A stretch of 28,413 nucleotides of DNA from the NCBI GenBank assembly GCA_016296945.1, contig JAEDHQ010000017.1, positions 1 to 28,413 of the forward strand. The letters run 5' to 3'. This DNA is from Bacilli bacterium. GTDB lineage: Bacteria > Bacillota_I > Bacilli_A > ML615J-28 > CAG-698. Positions 1-8,074 of the stretch are shown in pieces. The translations under genes and the position numbers were made by a program. Under the pieces are notes generated by a model, which made no database searches, had not been told where the DNA came from, and worked only from the letters and a program-made list of their open reading frames with translations. The first letter of the stretch is position 1. Each line of letters opens with the position of its first letter.

Positions 1-377
1 TGTCTCTCATCGATTAGTCTTTTATTCTCGTCGAGCGCTTTCCTCCAACCAGAACTAAGTTCCTTGTTATTTGCTTGCACTTCCTTACAGATTTTGTTTT
101 GCTCTATACTTATGTCATTGACTTTTTTAGATATCTCAAGCAATTTATTATATTCATTGTTGAGCCAGTCATAATTTTCTTTCCAAAACTCTGCACTGCG
201 ATTTGATATAAGGAAAATTCCTACCCAAAGAATAAGGTTGAAACACCACACTGTTTCTGAAGATTTGGTAGGAGTACATGAGCCAGTATTCACGGCGATG
301 ATATTTCCAAGAGCACAAGCAAAAACAACAGCAATTGCGAGCCACCAGATGATTTTGATTACCTTTGATGTTTTCAT
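1..377 (-). CDS. Partial membrane protein with coiled-coil tail (runs off window edge)
   Basis: Reading the minus strand from an ATG at 375-377 gives 125 codons without a stop up to base 1, so the 3' end is missing. The product begins MKTSKVIKIIWWLAIAVVFA, a hydrophobic segment (about residues 7-25). A second hydrophobic stretch follows near residues 46-60, then a charged, helical, coiled-coil-like tail rich in Lys, Glu and Asn. An in-frame stop lies four codons upstream, so this ATG is the first possible start; no clear Shine-Dalgarno precedes it. Codon choice (ATC, CTC, GCC, AGG) and base composition are visibly richer in G+C than the rest of the window. I do not recognise the family. Phage or mobile-element origin, or an assembly join, are both possible. 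Confidence 0.5.
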   Translation of the reverse strand, partial: MKTSKVIKIIWWLAIAVVFACALGNIIAVNTGSCTPTKSSETVWCFNLILWVGIFLISNRSAEFWKENYDWLNNEYNKLLEISKKVNDISIEQNKICKEVQANNKELSSGWRKALDENKRLIDER

Positions 378-442
378 GGTTTTATATTATTATTAGTATT
401 ATATTCGTAATGATATGGCACAAAGTGAAAGGGACTAAATCT
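378..442 (+). pseudogene. Possible 3' tail of a truncated gene
   Basis: Just before the terminator at 443-481, one plus-strand frame reads YYIRNDMAQSERD and then a TAA stop at 436-438, five bases before the hairpin. A gene end immediately followed by a terminator is typical. The same frame is closed by a TAG only a few codons upstream, so at most a short tail survives. This could be what is left of a gene whose front was replaced by the G+C-richer DNA at 1-377. The evidence is thin. Confidence 0.2.
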
Positions 443-481
443 AGTCAGTCAGTTGCATTTTTTAAATTGACTGGCTTTTTT
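443..481 (+). terminator. Rho-independent terminator
   Basis: A 9-bp stem (AGTCAGTCA at 443-451 with TGACTGGCT at 468-476, one G-U pair) has a 16-base loop and is followed by a run of T. It lies inside a 67-codon open frame that starts at a TTG at 365, which argues that this frame is not a real gene over its whole length. Confidence 0.55.
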
Positions 482-721
482 ATTTATTCTAGTCCTATTA
501 TAGAGTATGAAAAGAAGAAAATCATCAATAAGGAACAATATAAGAAAGAAATAAAACATGTGCTTTAAACATAATTGCCACTCTAGTTTTATTAGATTCT
601 TTGCTCTTAATGTCAAGTTCATCTACATTTAGTTGGTTTCCTTTGCTAGATAGAACTAACAGTTATGGCTTATCTATTAATACAAAAGAAAAAGGATTTA
701 TAATAAAGGATATAAAAAAAT
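482..721 (+). pseudogene. Decayed coding remnant with SHOCT-like segment
   Basis: Two adjoining open stretches look protein-coding but have no start codon. The first, ending at the TAA at 566-568, reads IIEYEKKKIINKEQYKKEI, which resembles the short SHOCT helix pair usually found at the C-terminus of bacterial membrane or regulatory proteins. The second lies in another frame and ends at the TAG at 719-721. It encodes a hydrophobic run (IIATLVLLDSLLLM) and then a polar tail. A small indel around 560-568 would join the two. I infer a frameshifted, 5'-truncated gene; chance open frames in AT-rich DNA cannot be ruled out. Confidence 0.25.
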
Positions 722-795
722 AGAGGATTTTAGTTATTCATTATCTTATTCGTAAAACGTAAAGTAATGACCTTTATACACCTATTTAAAAATAT

Positions 796-837
796 GAGTA
801 AATAGATTCATTCATTGAGTTTATTTACTCTTTTTTT
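796..837 (+). terminator. Rho-independent terminator upstream of the spoVA operon
   Basis: A perfect 9-bp stem, GAGTAAATA (796-804) with TATTTACTC (822-830), is followed by seven T residues. It insulates the spoVA operon from upstream transcription, so spoVA must have its own promoter in the 46 bases that follow. Confidence 0.8.
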
Positions 838-868
838 GTATAAAATTTAGTATTTTAGAAACAATAAA
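838..868 (+). promoter_or_regulatory. Candidate forespore (sigma-G-like) promoter of spoVA
   Basis: Between the terminator and spoVAC lies GTATA (838-842), which fits the sigma-G/sigma-F -35 pattern. It is followed about 19 bases later by CAATAAA (862-868), a loose match to the sigma-G -10 element. In Bacillus the spoVA operon is transcribed by sigma-G in the forespore. The match is approximate in AT-rich DNA, and no good sigma-A promoter is visible here. Confidence 0.3.
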
Positions 869-883
869 ATTGGTGAATAAAAA

Positions 884-1363
884 GTGGAAAGTAACAAAAT
901 AAAAGAAATAATAAATAGAAATAATATAAATTCGAAGATTTCTAAAGCAAAGCAACATACAGAACCAAAACGGAAGATTTTTAAAAATGTATTAAAAGCA
1001 TTTTTAGTTGGTGGAGTAATCTGTTTGCTTGGAGAAATGTTTTATGAAATATTTAATGATTTTTTAAGTGATGAACTGTCTAATAATTACACATTAATAC
1101 TATTGATTATGACATCAGCAGTTCTAACAGGGTTAGGAATATATGATAAATTAGGTCAATTTGCAGGCTGCGGGTCAATTATTCCTATTACGGGATTTGC
1201 TAATTCTATGACTTCATCCGCCATTGAATCACATAGTGAAGGCTTAGTTTTAGGTGTTTTAAATAACGTTTTTAAGTTAGCTGGAAGTGTAATTGTGACA
1301 GCGGTAATGATGGGTGTAATAACGGGGATAATTCGATATCTAGGAGGTGTTATCCTTGGGTAA
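884..1363 (+). CDS. spoVAC: Stage V sporulation protein AC (SpoVAC)
   Basis: SpoVAC is an inner-membrane subunit of the spore channel that moves dipicolinic acid (DPA) with Ca2+ into the forespore and out at germination. The 159-residue product has a polar, basic N-terminal segment and then several membrane helices. It carries the family signatures KAFLVGGVICL (near residue 39), LTGLGIYDKLGQFAG (near 82) and GFANSMTSSAIESHSEG. The final helix includes FKLAGSVIV. The start is a GTG at 884 behind GGTGA (872-876). The gene overlaps spoVAD by 8 bases and opens a three-gene spoVA set. Length and motifs match the Bacillus protein closely, so identity is secure. Confidence 0.95.
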   Translation: MESNKIKEIINRNNINSKISKAKQHTEPKRKIFKNVLKAFLVGGVICLLGEMFYEIFNDFLSDELSNNYTLILLIMTSAVLTGLGIYDKLGQFAGCGSIIPITGFANSMTSSAIESHSEGLVLGVLNNVFKLAGSVIVTAVMMGVITGIIRYLGGVILG

Positions 1364-2360
1364 AAGTAGTTATATATTTAATAATGTTTATTTACAAAAT
1401 TGGTCAAGTGTTGTAGGGAAAAAAGAATACTTAGGTCCATTAGGTCCTATGGCTGATCAACATTTTGATGACTTATATTTTAATAATCAATCGTATGAAA
1501 AAGCAGAAATTAGTTTAGTAAAAACTGCAATTAATTACTCTTTAAAAAAAAGTAATTTAAAAGAAGAACAAATAGATTTATTAATTGGTGGCGATTTGAT
1601 TAATCAAATTGTTGTTTCTAATTATTCAGCTATGAAATACAATATTCCATTTGTTGGGGTTTATGGAGCATGCAGCACAACAACATTAGCATTTTTAACT
1701 GCAGCAATGTTTTTAGAAAACAATTATCGTAGTGATAATAAAAATATCATTACATTTGTTAGTTCACATAATGGAAGTGCTGAAAGAACATTTAGGTATC
1801 CTAATGAATATGGAACACAACGATGTGAATGTTATACTACAACGGTTACTGCTGCTAATTCATTTTTATTTAGTAATCAAAAATCAAAAATTAAATTAAC
1901 AAAAGCAACAGTTGGAAAAGTCATAGATTCTACAATGCGTGATTGTCAAGATATGGGAAGAGCAATGGCCCCTGCTGCCTACCAAACGATTCTAGAACAT
2001 TTTAATGATTTTGAATGTGATATAGATGAATATGATTTAATTCTAACAGGAGATTTATCATATTATGGAAATCTTATGTTACAAGAAATGTTTTTAGAAG
2101 ATGGAATCGAGTTTACAATGATGAAAGACTCGGGCCTAATGGTTTATGATCGCAAAAAACAAAATGTTTGGGCTGGGGGATCTGGTGCAGGATGTATTGG
2201 TATTGCCTTAGCTTGTGATGTGTTTCCTAAGATGGAATGTGGAGTATATAAAAAAGTGTTAGTATGTGCTACTGGTGCTTTAATGAATAGTACGATGCTT
2301 GCACAAAGTGAAACGATCCCAGGAATATGTCATGCGATTACTTTTGAGGTGATAGAGTAA
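1356..2360 (+). CDS. spoVAD: Stage V sporulation protein AD (SpoVAD), DPA-binding
   Basis: SpoVAD is a thiolase/KAS III-fold protein that binds dipicolinic acid at the spore inner membrane and works with SpoVAC and SpoVAE. The product keeps the family landmarks: PLGPMADQHFDD, the GACSTTT loop, SSHNGSAERTFRYPNEYG, the DMGRAMAPAA segment, LILTGDLSYYG, and GGSGAGC followed by CATGALMN near the C-terminus. A GTG at 1347 is possible, but the strong SD GGAGG (1343-1347) sits 8 bases before the TTG at 1356. That TTG gives MGKSSYIFNN, like other SpoVAD N-termini, so I chose it (334 residues). It overlaps the end of spoVAC, and its TAA shares one base with the spoVAE ATG, implying coupled translation. 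Confidence 0.95.
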   Translation: MGKSSYIFNNVYLQNWSSVVGKKEYLGPLGPMADQHFDDLYFNNQSYEKAEISLVKTAINYSLKKSNLKEEQIDLLIGGDLINQIVVSNYSAMKYNIPFVGVYGACSTTTLAFLTAAMFLENNYRSDNKNIITFVSSHNGSAERTFRYPNEYGTQRCECYTTTVTAANSFLFSNQKSKIKLTKATVGKVIDSTMRDCQDMGRAMAPAAYQTILEHFNDFECDIDEYDLILTGDLSYYGNLMLQEMFLEDGIEFTMMKDSGLMVYDRKKQNVWAGGSGAGCIGIALACDVFPKMECGVYKKVLVCATGALMNSTMLAQSETIPGICHAITFEVIE

Positions 2361-2710
2361 TGAATTTTTTAGGAGCTTTTATAATTGGAGGTTTGTTATG
2401 TGCAATCGGGCAATATTTAATGGATCGCTTTAAATTAATGCCCATTTACATTACTTGTTTGTTTGTAGTTTTAGGAGGATTGCTAGATTTCTTTAATATT
2501 TATGATAAACTAATTGAAATTGGTTATCATGGGGCAACAATTCCTATTTCATCATTTGGTCATGCAGTATGTGATAGTGTTGCAAAAGAAGTATCTGAAT
2601 ATGGTTTTATAGGTATTTTTACTGGCATCTTTAATAAAGTAAGTGTAGGAATTGTTAGTGCAATTTTCTTTGCTACTGTTATTGGGATAATAAAAAAACC
2701 TAAAGGATAA
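2360..2710 (+). CDS. spoVAE: Stage V sporulation protein AE (SpoVAEb type)
   Basis: This small membrane subunit of the SpoVA DPA channel has 116 residues and about four hydrophobic helices. It shows the family motifs FIIGGLLCAIGQ at the N-terminus, LGGLLDFFNIYDKLIE in the middle, GATIPISSFGHAVCDS, and a C-terminal KKPKG tail as in Bacillus SpoVAEb. It is homologous to SpoVAC (compare the GIYDK/NIYDK and PIT/PIS segments). Its ATG overlaps the spoVAD stop by one base. The operon lacks spoVAA, AB, AEa and AF, so it is the minimal AC-AD-AE core seen in many Clostridia and Erysipelotrichia. Confidence 0.95.
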   Translation: MNFLGAFIIGGLLCAIGQYLMDRFKLMPIYITCLFVVLGGLLDFFNIYDKLIEIGYHGATIPISSFGHAVCDSVAKEVSEYGFIGIFTGIFNKVSVGIVSAIFFATVIGIIKKPKG

Positions 2711-2746
2711 AATTATAAAATAAAAAATTTATGAAGGAGGAAAAAA

Positions 2747-3082
2747 ATGCCAAAGTTACATTGTAATGTTCAAAATTGTTTATATCATTTACAAAACTAT
2801 TGTACAAGAAATAGAATTCATGTTCAAGGATGTATTGCTTGTACTGATGAGGAAACTCAATGTGGAACATTTAAGTCAAAACAAGGAGAAGAACATTTAT
2901 TCTTAACAGAATTTGCTCGTTATAATGATGCTAATGAACATTTAAGCATTAATTGTGATTGTGTTGAATGTCGTTATAATTATAAAGACTTATGTACAAA
3001 AGATGATGTTGATATTAATGGTTATAATGCAAAAAACCGTCAAGAAACTAAATGTGATTCATTTGAAAAACGTTATGAATAA
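2747..3082 (+). CDS. DUF1540 protein, two cysteine-rich domains
   Basis: This 111-residue protein is made of two DUF1540 units (about residues 4-45 and 66-108). Each has the pattern C-x4-C-x-Y/H, then a Cys, an I-x-V/I-x-G stretch, and a final T-x-C-x-S/T-F. The regular cysteines suggest metal binding or disulfides; the biochemical role of the family is not established. In spore formers DUF1540 proteins are common and some are small spore-associated proteins. Position 36 bases behind spoVAE fits co-expression in the forespore, which is inference. The start is supported by a strong GAAGGAGG six bases upstream, and a terminator follows directly. Confidence 0.85.
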   Translation: MPKLHCNVQNCLYHLQNYCTRNRIHVQGCIACTDEETQCGTFKSKQGEEHLFLTEFARYNDANEHLSINCDCVECRYNYKDLCTKDDVDINGYNAKNRQETKCDSFEKRYE

Positions 3083-3090
3083 AAAGGATT

Positions 3091-3130
3091 AAAAAGAGAA
3101 CTTGTAAAAAAAGGGAAGTTCTCTTTTTAT
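3091..3130 (+). terminator. Rho-independent terminator ending the spoVA-DUF1540 unit
   Basis: A perfect 13-bp stem (3091-3103 with 3116-3128) has core GAGAACTT/AAGTTCTC, a 12-base loop and a T-rich 3' side. It lies eight bases after the DUF1540 stop. Confidence 0.85.
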
Positions 3131-3167
3131 TTTGGGATTTGAAAACACAAAATAATTAATTGTTTTA

Positions 3168-3196
3168 TTGTTTTTTAATGGGTTTTATGATAAAAT
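3168..3196 (+). promoter_or_regulatory. Sigma-A-type promoter for rnjB-alaS-ruvX
   Basis: TTGTTT (3168-3173) and TAAAAT (3191-3196) are separated by 17 bases, about 28 bases upstream of the rnjB start. It is the only plausible promoter before this gene, because a terminator stands upstream. Confidence 0.45.
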
Positions 3197-3223
3197 AATA
3201 TGTAATACTAAAGAGAGGTTTTT

Positions 3224-4903
3224 ATGTCTGTAATTAAGTTTTGTGCCTTAGGTGGCCTTGGTGAAAATGGCAAAAATCTATATCTAACAATCGTTGATGA
3301 AAAGATCTTTATATTGGATGCTGGCTTAAAATATCCTAGTGTTGATTTATTAGGAATTGATGCTGTAATTCCAGATATGGAATATTTATATGCAAATAAA
3401 GCAAATATACAAGGATTATTTTTATCGCATGGTCATGAAGAAAGCTGTGGAGCGATTGTAGAACTTTTAAAAAATATTAATATCCCTGTTTTTGGCTCTC
3501 ATTTTACAATTTCAATTGTAGAATGTGCCTTACAAGAAGCAGGATTAGATTATACAAATTATCGATTATATCGTATTAATGATGATAAAGTTTTATCTTT
3601 TGGTAATGTAAAAGTATCTTTTTTTGATACAACACATTCAATTCCTGAGTGTATGGGAATTTCTGTTAATACTGAAGATGGAGCAATTGTTTATGCACCA
3701 GACTTCTCTTTATCATCAATCAAAGATATTCGTTATCAAACTTCTTTTGATAAAATTAGTGATATTGCAAAGAAAAAGGTTTTATTATTATGTCCTGAAA
3801 GTTTAGGCGTTAATAATGTGGATCGTGTCAATAACGATTATATCTTTAATTATTCAATTAATGAGATTTTACAAAACTCTAAACGTGTTATCTTTTCAAT
3901 GTTTTCACATGATTTAAATCGTATTCAAAAAGTAGTTGATTTGTGTGTGAAAAACAACCGTAAGATTGCAATTATTGGACGTAAAGTACAAAGAATCATC
4001 AATGTCGCGATGAATACAGAATATTTAAAAGTTCCTGTAGAAAACTTAGTTAATTTAAAGTTTATGACAGAAACTAATGATAATAATCAAGATGATTTGG
4101 CTGTTATTGTCACAGGCGTTCGTCACGAACCATATTTTATGATTCAAAGAATGATAACAAATCAAGATAAATTGATTAGAATTGTGAATACAGATAATGT
4201 TGTTATTATTTCACCACCTGTTTTGGGTACTGAAAAAATTGCAACACGTGCTAAAGACCAATTGAGTCGTATTGGCTGTAAAGTTCACTCTCTAGCACGT
4301 AATGTCTTAAAAAGTTCCCATGCTGATAGTGAAGATTTAATGATGCTTTATCAAATGCTTAAACCACAATATATTTGTCCAGTAGTAGGTGAATATCGTC
4401 ATCAATATGTGCAAAAAAATATTGCAATGGATGCGGGATATTTAGAAAATCAAATTATCGTTTTAGAAAATGGCGAACAAATTACTTTTGTGAATGGAGA
4501 ATTACAAAATACAAGAGAAAAAATTGCTGTTGGTGATGTATTAATTGATGGTTCAATTGTAGGTGATATCAATGAAGTGGTTTTACATGATCGCGAATGC
4601 TTATCTGAAGAAGGAGCGGTTATCGTTGTTACGAATATTGATTCTGTGAAGCGTCGAATTGTTAGTAATCCGAAGTTGGTTTCCCGTGGATTTGGATCAT
4701 TAGCACAAGAAGAAATTGAAGAACATGTTATAAATGTTACATATGAAATTATAAGTAAAGAATTACTAAATCGTAATAATATAGATTGGAATAATTTGAA
4801 AAATAATTTACGTGAAGGAATTGCATATGAAATTAGATCTATATGCCGTAAAAATCCAATAGTTATTCCAGTAATAATTGATGTAAATGGAGAAGATTTA
4901 TGA
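3224..4903 (+). CDS. rnjB: Ribonuclease J2 (RNase J family, degenerate metal site)
   Basis: RNase J proteins are metallo-beta-lactamase/beta-CASP nucleases that process and degrade mRNA and rRNA in Bacillota. The 559-residue product has the full architecture: GGLGENGKNLY and DAGLKYPSVDLLGID at the N-terminus, a beta-CASP middle, GEYRHQY near residue 390, and the C-terminal domain ending in PIVIPVIIDV. The metal motif HxHxDH reads H69-G-H71-E-E-S74, and the usual PIHGEYR reads PVVGEYR; H138 and D160 remain. Bacillus RNase J2 shows the same kind of loss (HGHDEN, PVNGEYR), so I call J2 rather than J1. J2 normally supports J1 structurally and has little nuclease activity of its own. The SD is AGAGAGG; the stop overlaps alaS (ATGA). 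Confidence 0.85.
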   Translation: MSVIKFCALGGLGENGKNLYLTIVDEKIFILDAGLKYPSVDLLGIDAVIPDMEYLYANKANIQGLFLSHGHEESCGAIVELLKNINIPVFGSHFTISIVECALQEAGLDYTNYRLYRINDDKVLSFGNVKVSFFDTTHSIPECMGISVNTEDGAIVYAPDFSLSSIKDIRYQTSFDKISDIAKKKVLLLCPESLGVNNVDRVNNDYIFNYSINEILQNSKRVIFSMFSHDLNRIQKVVDLCVKNNRKIAIIGRKVQRIINVAMNTEYLKVPVENLVNLKFMTETNDNNQDDLAVIVTGVRHEPYFMIQRMITNQDKLIRIVNTDNVVIISPPVLGTEKIATRAKDQLSRIGCKVHSLARNVLKSSHADSEDLMMLYQMLKPQYICPVVGEYRHQYVQKNIAMDAGYLENQIIVLENGEQITFVNGELQNTREKIAVGDVLIDGSIVGDINEVVLHDRECLSEEGAVIVVTNIDSVKRRIVSNPKLVSRGFGSLAQEEIEEHVINVTYEIISKELLNRNNIDWNNLKNNLREGIAYEIRSICRKNPIVIPVIIDVNGEDL

Positions 4904-7593
4904 GAAATTTAAAAAGTTATGAAATAAGACAAATGTGGTTAGATTTTTGGAGTTCAAAAGGACATCAAGTATTTCCTAGTGCTTCCTTAGTTCCTGTTAA
5001 TGACCCGACTTTACTATGGATTAATGCTGGTGTTGCCCCATTGAAGAAATTCTTTGATGGTCGTGAAGTTCCTACTAATCGTCGCATTACAAATGCTCAA
5101 AAGGCAATTCGTACTAATGATATTGAAAATGTTGGCCGTACTGCTCGTCATCATACTTTCTTTGAAATGTTAGGTAACTTTTCAGTTGGTGACTATTTTA
5201 GAAAAGAAGCTTTAACTTGGGCTTTTGAAATCTTAACTAGTGAAAAGTGGTTCGGATTTGATTTAAATAAATTATATTTCACAGTTTATACTGGTGATAA
5301 TGAATCAATTAAGATTTGGAAATCTTTAGGTGTTGATGAAAGCCATATTATTCCATTAAAAGATAATTTCTGGGAAATTGGAGAAGGACCTTGTGGACCA
5401 GATAGCGAAATCTTTTATGATCGTGGAGAAAAATATGACCCACAAAACTTAGGAATAAAAATGCTTAAAGAAGATATTGAAAATGATCGTTATATTGAAA
5501 TCTGGAATATTGTTTTTTCACAATATAATTCAAAACCAGGAACTCCTCGTGAAGAATATGAAGAATTACCTTCTAAAAACATTGATACAGGTATGGGATT
5601 AGAACGTATGGCTTGTGTAATGCAAGAAGTAGAAACAAACTATGAAACAGATTTATTTATGCCATATATCAAAAAAGTGGAAGAATTAACTGGTGTTAAA
5701 TACACTGGTCAAATGGCTTTTAAAGTTATTGCTGATCATGTAAGAAGTGTAACATTTGCGGTAAGTGATGGAGCAATGCTATCAAATGAAGGTAGAGGAT
5801 ATGTGTTACGTCGTATCTTACGTCGTGCTGTTCGTTATGGTAAGCAATTAGGAATGAAAGAGCCATTCTTATATAAACTAGTTGAAGAAGTATGTAATTA
5901 TATGGCTAATTTCTATCCTTATTTGTTGGAAACAAAAGATATGGTTAGTAAAGTTGTTAAACTTGAGGAAGAAAAGTTTTTACAAACTTTGGAAAATGGA
6001 GAAAAGAAATTACAAGATTATTTAGTAAAACAAAATAATCCTGTTGTTGATGCAAAATTTGCTTTCCAATTATATGATACATTTGGTTTCCCAATTGAAT
6101 TAACAGTAGAAGCAGCTAGTGAAGTTGGAAAGACTGTTGATTTAGAAGGATTTAAGAAAGAATTACAAAAGCAAAAAGAATTAGCTAGATCATCACGTAA
6201 TGATGAACAATCAATGAATACACAAAATGAGGATATGCTTAACTTTAAAGAAGAATCTTCATTTATTGGTTATGACAATTTAGAATGTGATGCCACAGTT
6301 AATGGTATTTTTAGTGAAGGTAATTTATCTTCTAAAGCAAGTGGTAAAATCGTTTTAGCTTTCGACCAAACTGTTTTCTATGCTACAAGTGGTGGTCAAA
6401 TTGGAGATAGTGGATATGTTTTAATTAATGGAGAAAAATGTTCTGTATTAGATAGTTTTAAATTACCAAATACTCAACATGCTGTTATAATTGAAACTAA
6501 TCAAGAAATATCATTAGGCGATAGCGTAAAACTTGTTGTTGACAAAGAAAAACGTCAAGCATCAGCTGCAAATCATTCTGGAACTCATTTACTAAATGAA
6601 GCATTGCGTCGAGTATTAGGTAGTCATGTTGTTCAACAAGGTTCAAATGTAACAAGTGAAGGTTTGCGATTTGATTTTAATAATTTCTATTTACCTACAA
6701 ATGAAGAATTATTAAAAGTTGAAGCTTTAGTTAATCAAGAAATTGCAAAAGCAAGTGTTGTTAATATTGTAGAATTACCATTAGCAGAAGCAAAGAAATT
6801 AGGTGTTCAAGCTGTCTTTGGGGAAAAATATGGTGATGTTGTTCGCGTTGTCACAATTGGATTCTCTAAAGAATTATGTGGTGGAACGCATGTAGATAAT
6901 ACTGCTTCAATTAATAAAATGGCCATTTTAAGTTGTGAAAGCAAAGGTTCTGGCATTTTTAGAATTGAAGCTGCAACAGGAAGTAATCTTGAAAATGTAA
7001 TTTCTGAATTAGTAAAACCAATTGAAAAAGAAATCAATGACGTTAAAGAAAAGATTGCTAACTTATTAGTTTCTGCAAAACAAGATGATATTGAATTAGA
7101 TGCTAATAAGGTTGAAGAAAAAGCTATTACAGCATCATATCAAGCTATTTTAGATAAGAAAGAAGAATTAGTTTTATATCGTGAAACTTTAAAAGAATTA
7201 GATAAACAATATGCAAAATTAAAACGTGAAAAATCAAGTGTTTCTATTGATGAATTTTTAAATAATGTGGAAGATGTCAAAGGGGTTAAGGTGTTAATCA
7301 CAAAAACTTACAATTTAGAAACTGATGTATTAAAAGATTTATCAGATAGATTAGGTGATAAATTAGGCGATTGTGTTGTCTTTATTGCTAACGTATTAGA
7401 AAACAAAGTAGTATTTGTTTGTAAGAATAAGACAAAAGCTTTAGCTGCTGGTAATTTAGTTAAACTTGCTGCAAGTGTAACTTTAGGTGGTGGTGGTGGA
7501 CGCCCTGACTTTGCTCAAGCAGGTGGTAAAGATGTAACTAAAGTAGATGAAGCAATTTCAGTAGTTACAAAAGCTATTAATGAAGCACTATAA
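4900..7593 (+). CDS. alaS: Alanyl-tRNA synthetase
   Basis: AlaRS charges tRNA-Ala and edits mischarged Ser/Gly. The 897-residue length is normal for the bacterial enzyme. The class II catalytic core begins at YEIRQMWLDFW and includes HHTFFEMLGNFSVGDYF (motif 2 region) and the DTGMGLER segment. The editing domain holds the zinc-type ligands HSGTH and CGGTH. A coiled-coil linker and the C-terminal DHHA1 domain follow, with the glycine-rich GGGGGRPDFAQAGG near the end. The ATG overlaps the rnjB stop by four bases, so expression is translationally coupled. No T-box leader is possible because there is no intergenic space. Confidence 0.98.
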   Translation: MRNLKSYEIRQMWLDFWSSKGHQVFPSASLVPVNDPTLLWINAGVAPLKKFFDGREVPTNRRITNAQKAIRTNDIENVGRTARHHTFFEMLGNFSVGDYFRKEALTWAFEILTSEKWFGFDLNKLYFTVYTGDNESIKIWKSLGVDESHIIPLKDNFWEIGEGPCGPDSEIFYDRGEKYDPQNLGIKMLKEDIENDRYIEIWNIVFSQYNSKPGTPREEYEELPSKNIDTGMGLERMACVMQEVETNYETDLFMPYIKKVEELTGVKYTGQMAFKVIADHVRSVTFAVSDGAMLSNEGRGYVLRRILRRAVRYGKQLGMKEPFLYKLVEEVCNYMANFYPYLLETKDMVSKVVKLEEEKFLQTLENGEKKLQDYLVKQNNPVVDAKFAFQLYDTFGFPIELTVEAASEVGKTVDLEGFKKELQKQKELARSSRNDEQSMNTQNEDMLNFKEESSFIGYDNLECDATVNGIFSEGNLSSKASGKIVLAFDQTVFYATSGGQIGDSGYVLINGEKCSVLDSFKLPNTQHAVIIETNQEISLGDSVKLVVDKEKRQASAANHSGTHLLNEALRRVLGSHVVQQGSNVTSEGLRFDFNNFYLPTNEELLKVEALVNQEIAKASVVNIVELPLAEAKKLGVQAVFGEKYGDVVRVVTIGFSKELCGGTHVDNTASINKMAILSCESKGSGIFRIEAATGSNLENVISELVKPIEKEINDVKEKIANLLVSAKQDDIELDANKVEEKAITASYQAILDKKEELVLYRETLKELDKQYAKLKREKSSVSIDEFLNNVEDVKGVKVLITKTYNLETDVLKDLSDRLGDKLGDCVVFIANVLENKVVFVCKNKTKALAAGNLVKLAASVTLGGGGGRPDFAQAGGKDVTKVDEAISVVTKAINEAL

Positions 7594-7602
7594 AGGTATT
7601 AT

Positions 7603-8016
7603 ATGAGAGTAATAGGATTAGATTTGGGAAATCGTACTGTTGGTGTTGCTCTAAGTGATTATCTTGGAATCATTGCCAATCCAGTGGGAACTTTTAGATT
7701 TGAAGATCAAGATTTAGACTCAGCATTAGCACAAGTTGTTGCTGTAATTAAAGAAAACCAAGTAGAAAAAATTGTTTTAGGACTGCCTAAAAACATGAAT
7801 GGAACAATTGGTCCACAAGCAGAGTATTGCTTAAAGTTTAAAGAAATGCTTGAAGAAGCAACAAAATTAGAAGTTATAATGATTGATGAAAGATTGACAT
7901 CTCGTCAAGCTGATGTTATAATGTTAAAGGCTGATATGAGCCGTCAAAAGAGAAAGAAAAATGTAGATAAGTTAGCTGCTACAATTATTCTTCAATCTTA
8001 TTTAGATCGACACTAA
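7603..8016 (+). CDS. ruvX: RuvX/YqgF family Holliday-junction resolvase-like protein
   Basis: This RNase H-fold protein of the YqgF/RuvX family has been implicated in Holliday-junction resolution and in 16S rRNA 5'-end maturation. The 137 residues match the usual size. Motifs seen are GLDLGNRTVGVALSD at the N-terminus, with the first catalytic Asp, then VLGLPKNMNGTIGPQA, and IDERLTSRQAD with the conserved Glu/Asp pair. The C-terminal VDKLAATIILQSYLD is typical. It starts 9 bases after alaS behind AAAGG. In most Bacilli a small ireB (DUF965) gene sits between alaS and ruvX; here it is absent. Confidence 0.95.
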   Translation: MRVIGLDLGNRTVGVALSDYLGIIANPVGTFRFEDQDLDSALAQVVAVIKENQVEKIVLGLPKNMNGTIGPQAEYCLKFKEMLEEATKLEVIMIDERLTSRQADVIMLKADMSRQKRKKNVDKLAATIILQSYLDRH

Positions 8017-8074
8017 GTGTTATCTAGATTTAAAAGTATAAAATGAAAATAATAATTAGAAAGGGTATAAAAAA

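Noticed and set aside
365..568. Open frame of 67 codons from a TTG at 365
   Set aside because: It overlaps the edge gene on the opposite strand, has no ribosome site and contains a good terminator hairpin in its middle. Only its last third looks coding, and that is listed as a remnant.
6807..7037. Minus-strand frame inside alaS
   Set aside because: Shadow of the alaS coding sequence; no SD and no plausible product. The same applies to the other overlapping frames in rnjB, tag-operon genes and the amidase gene.
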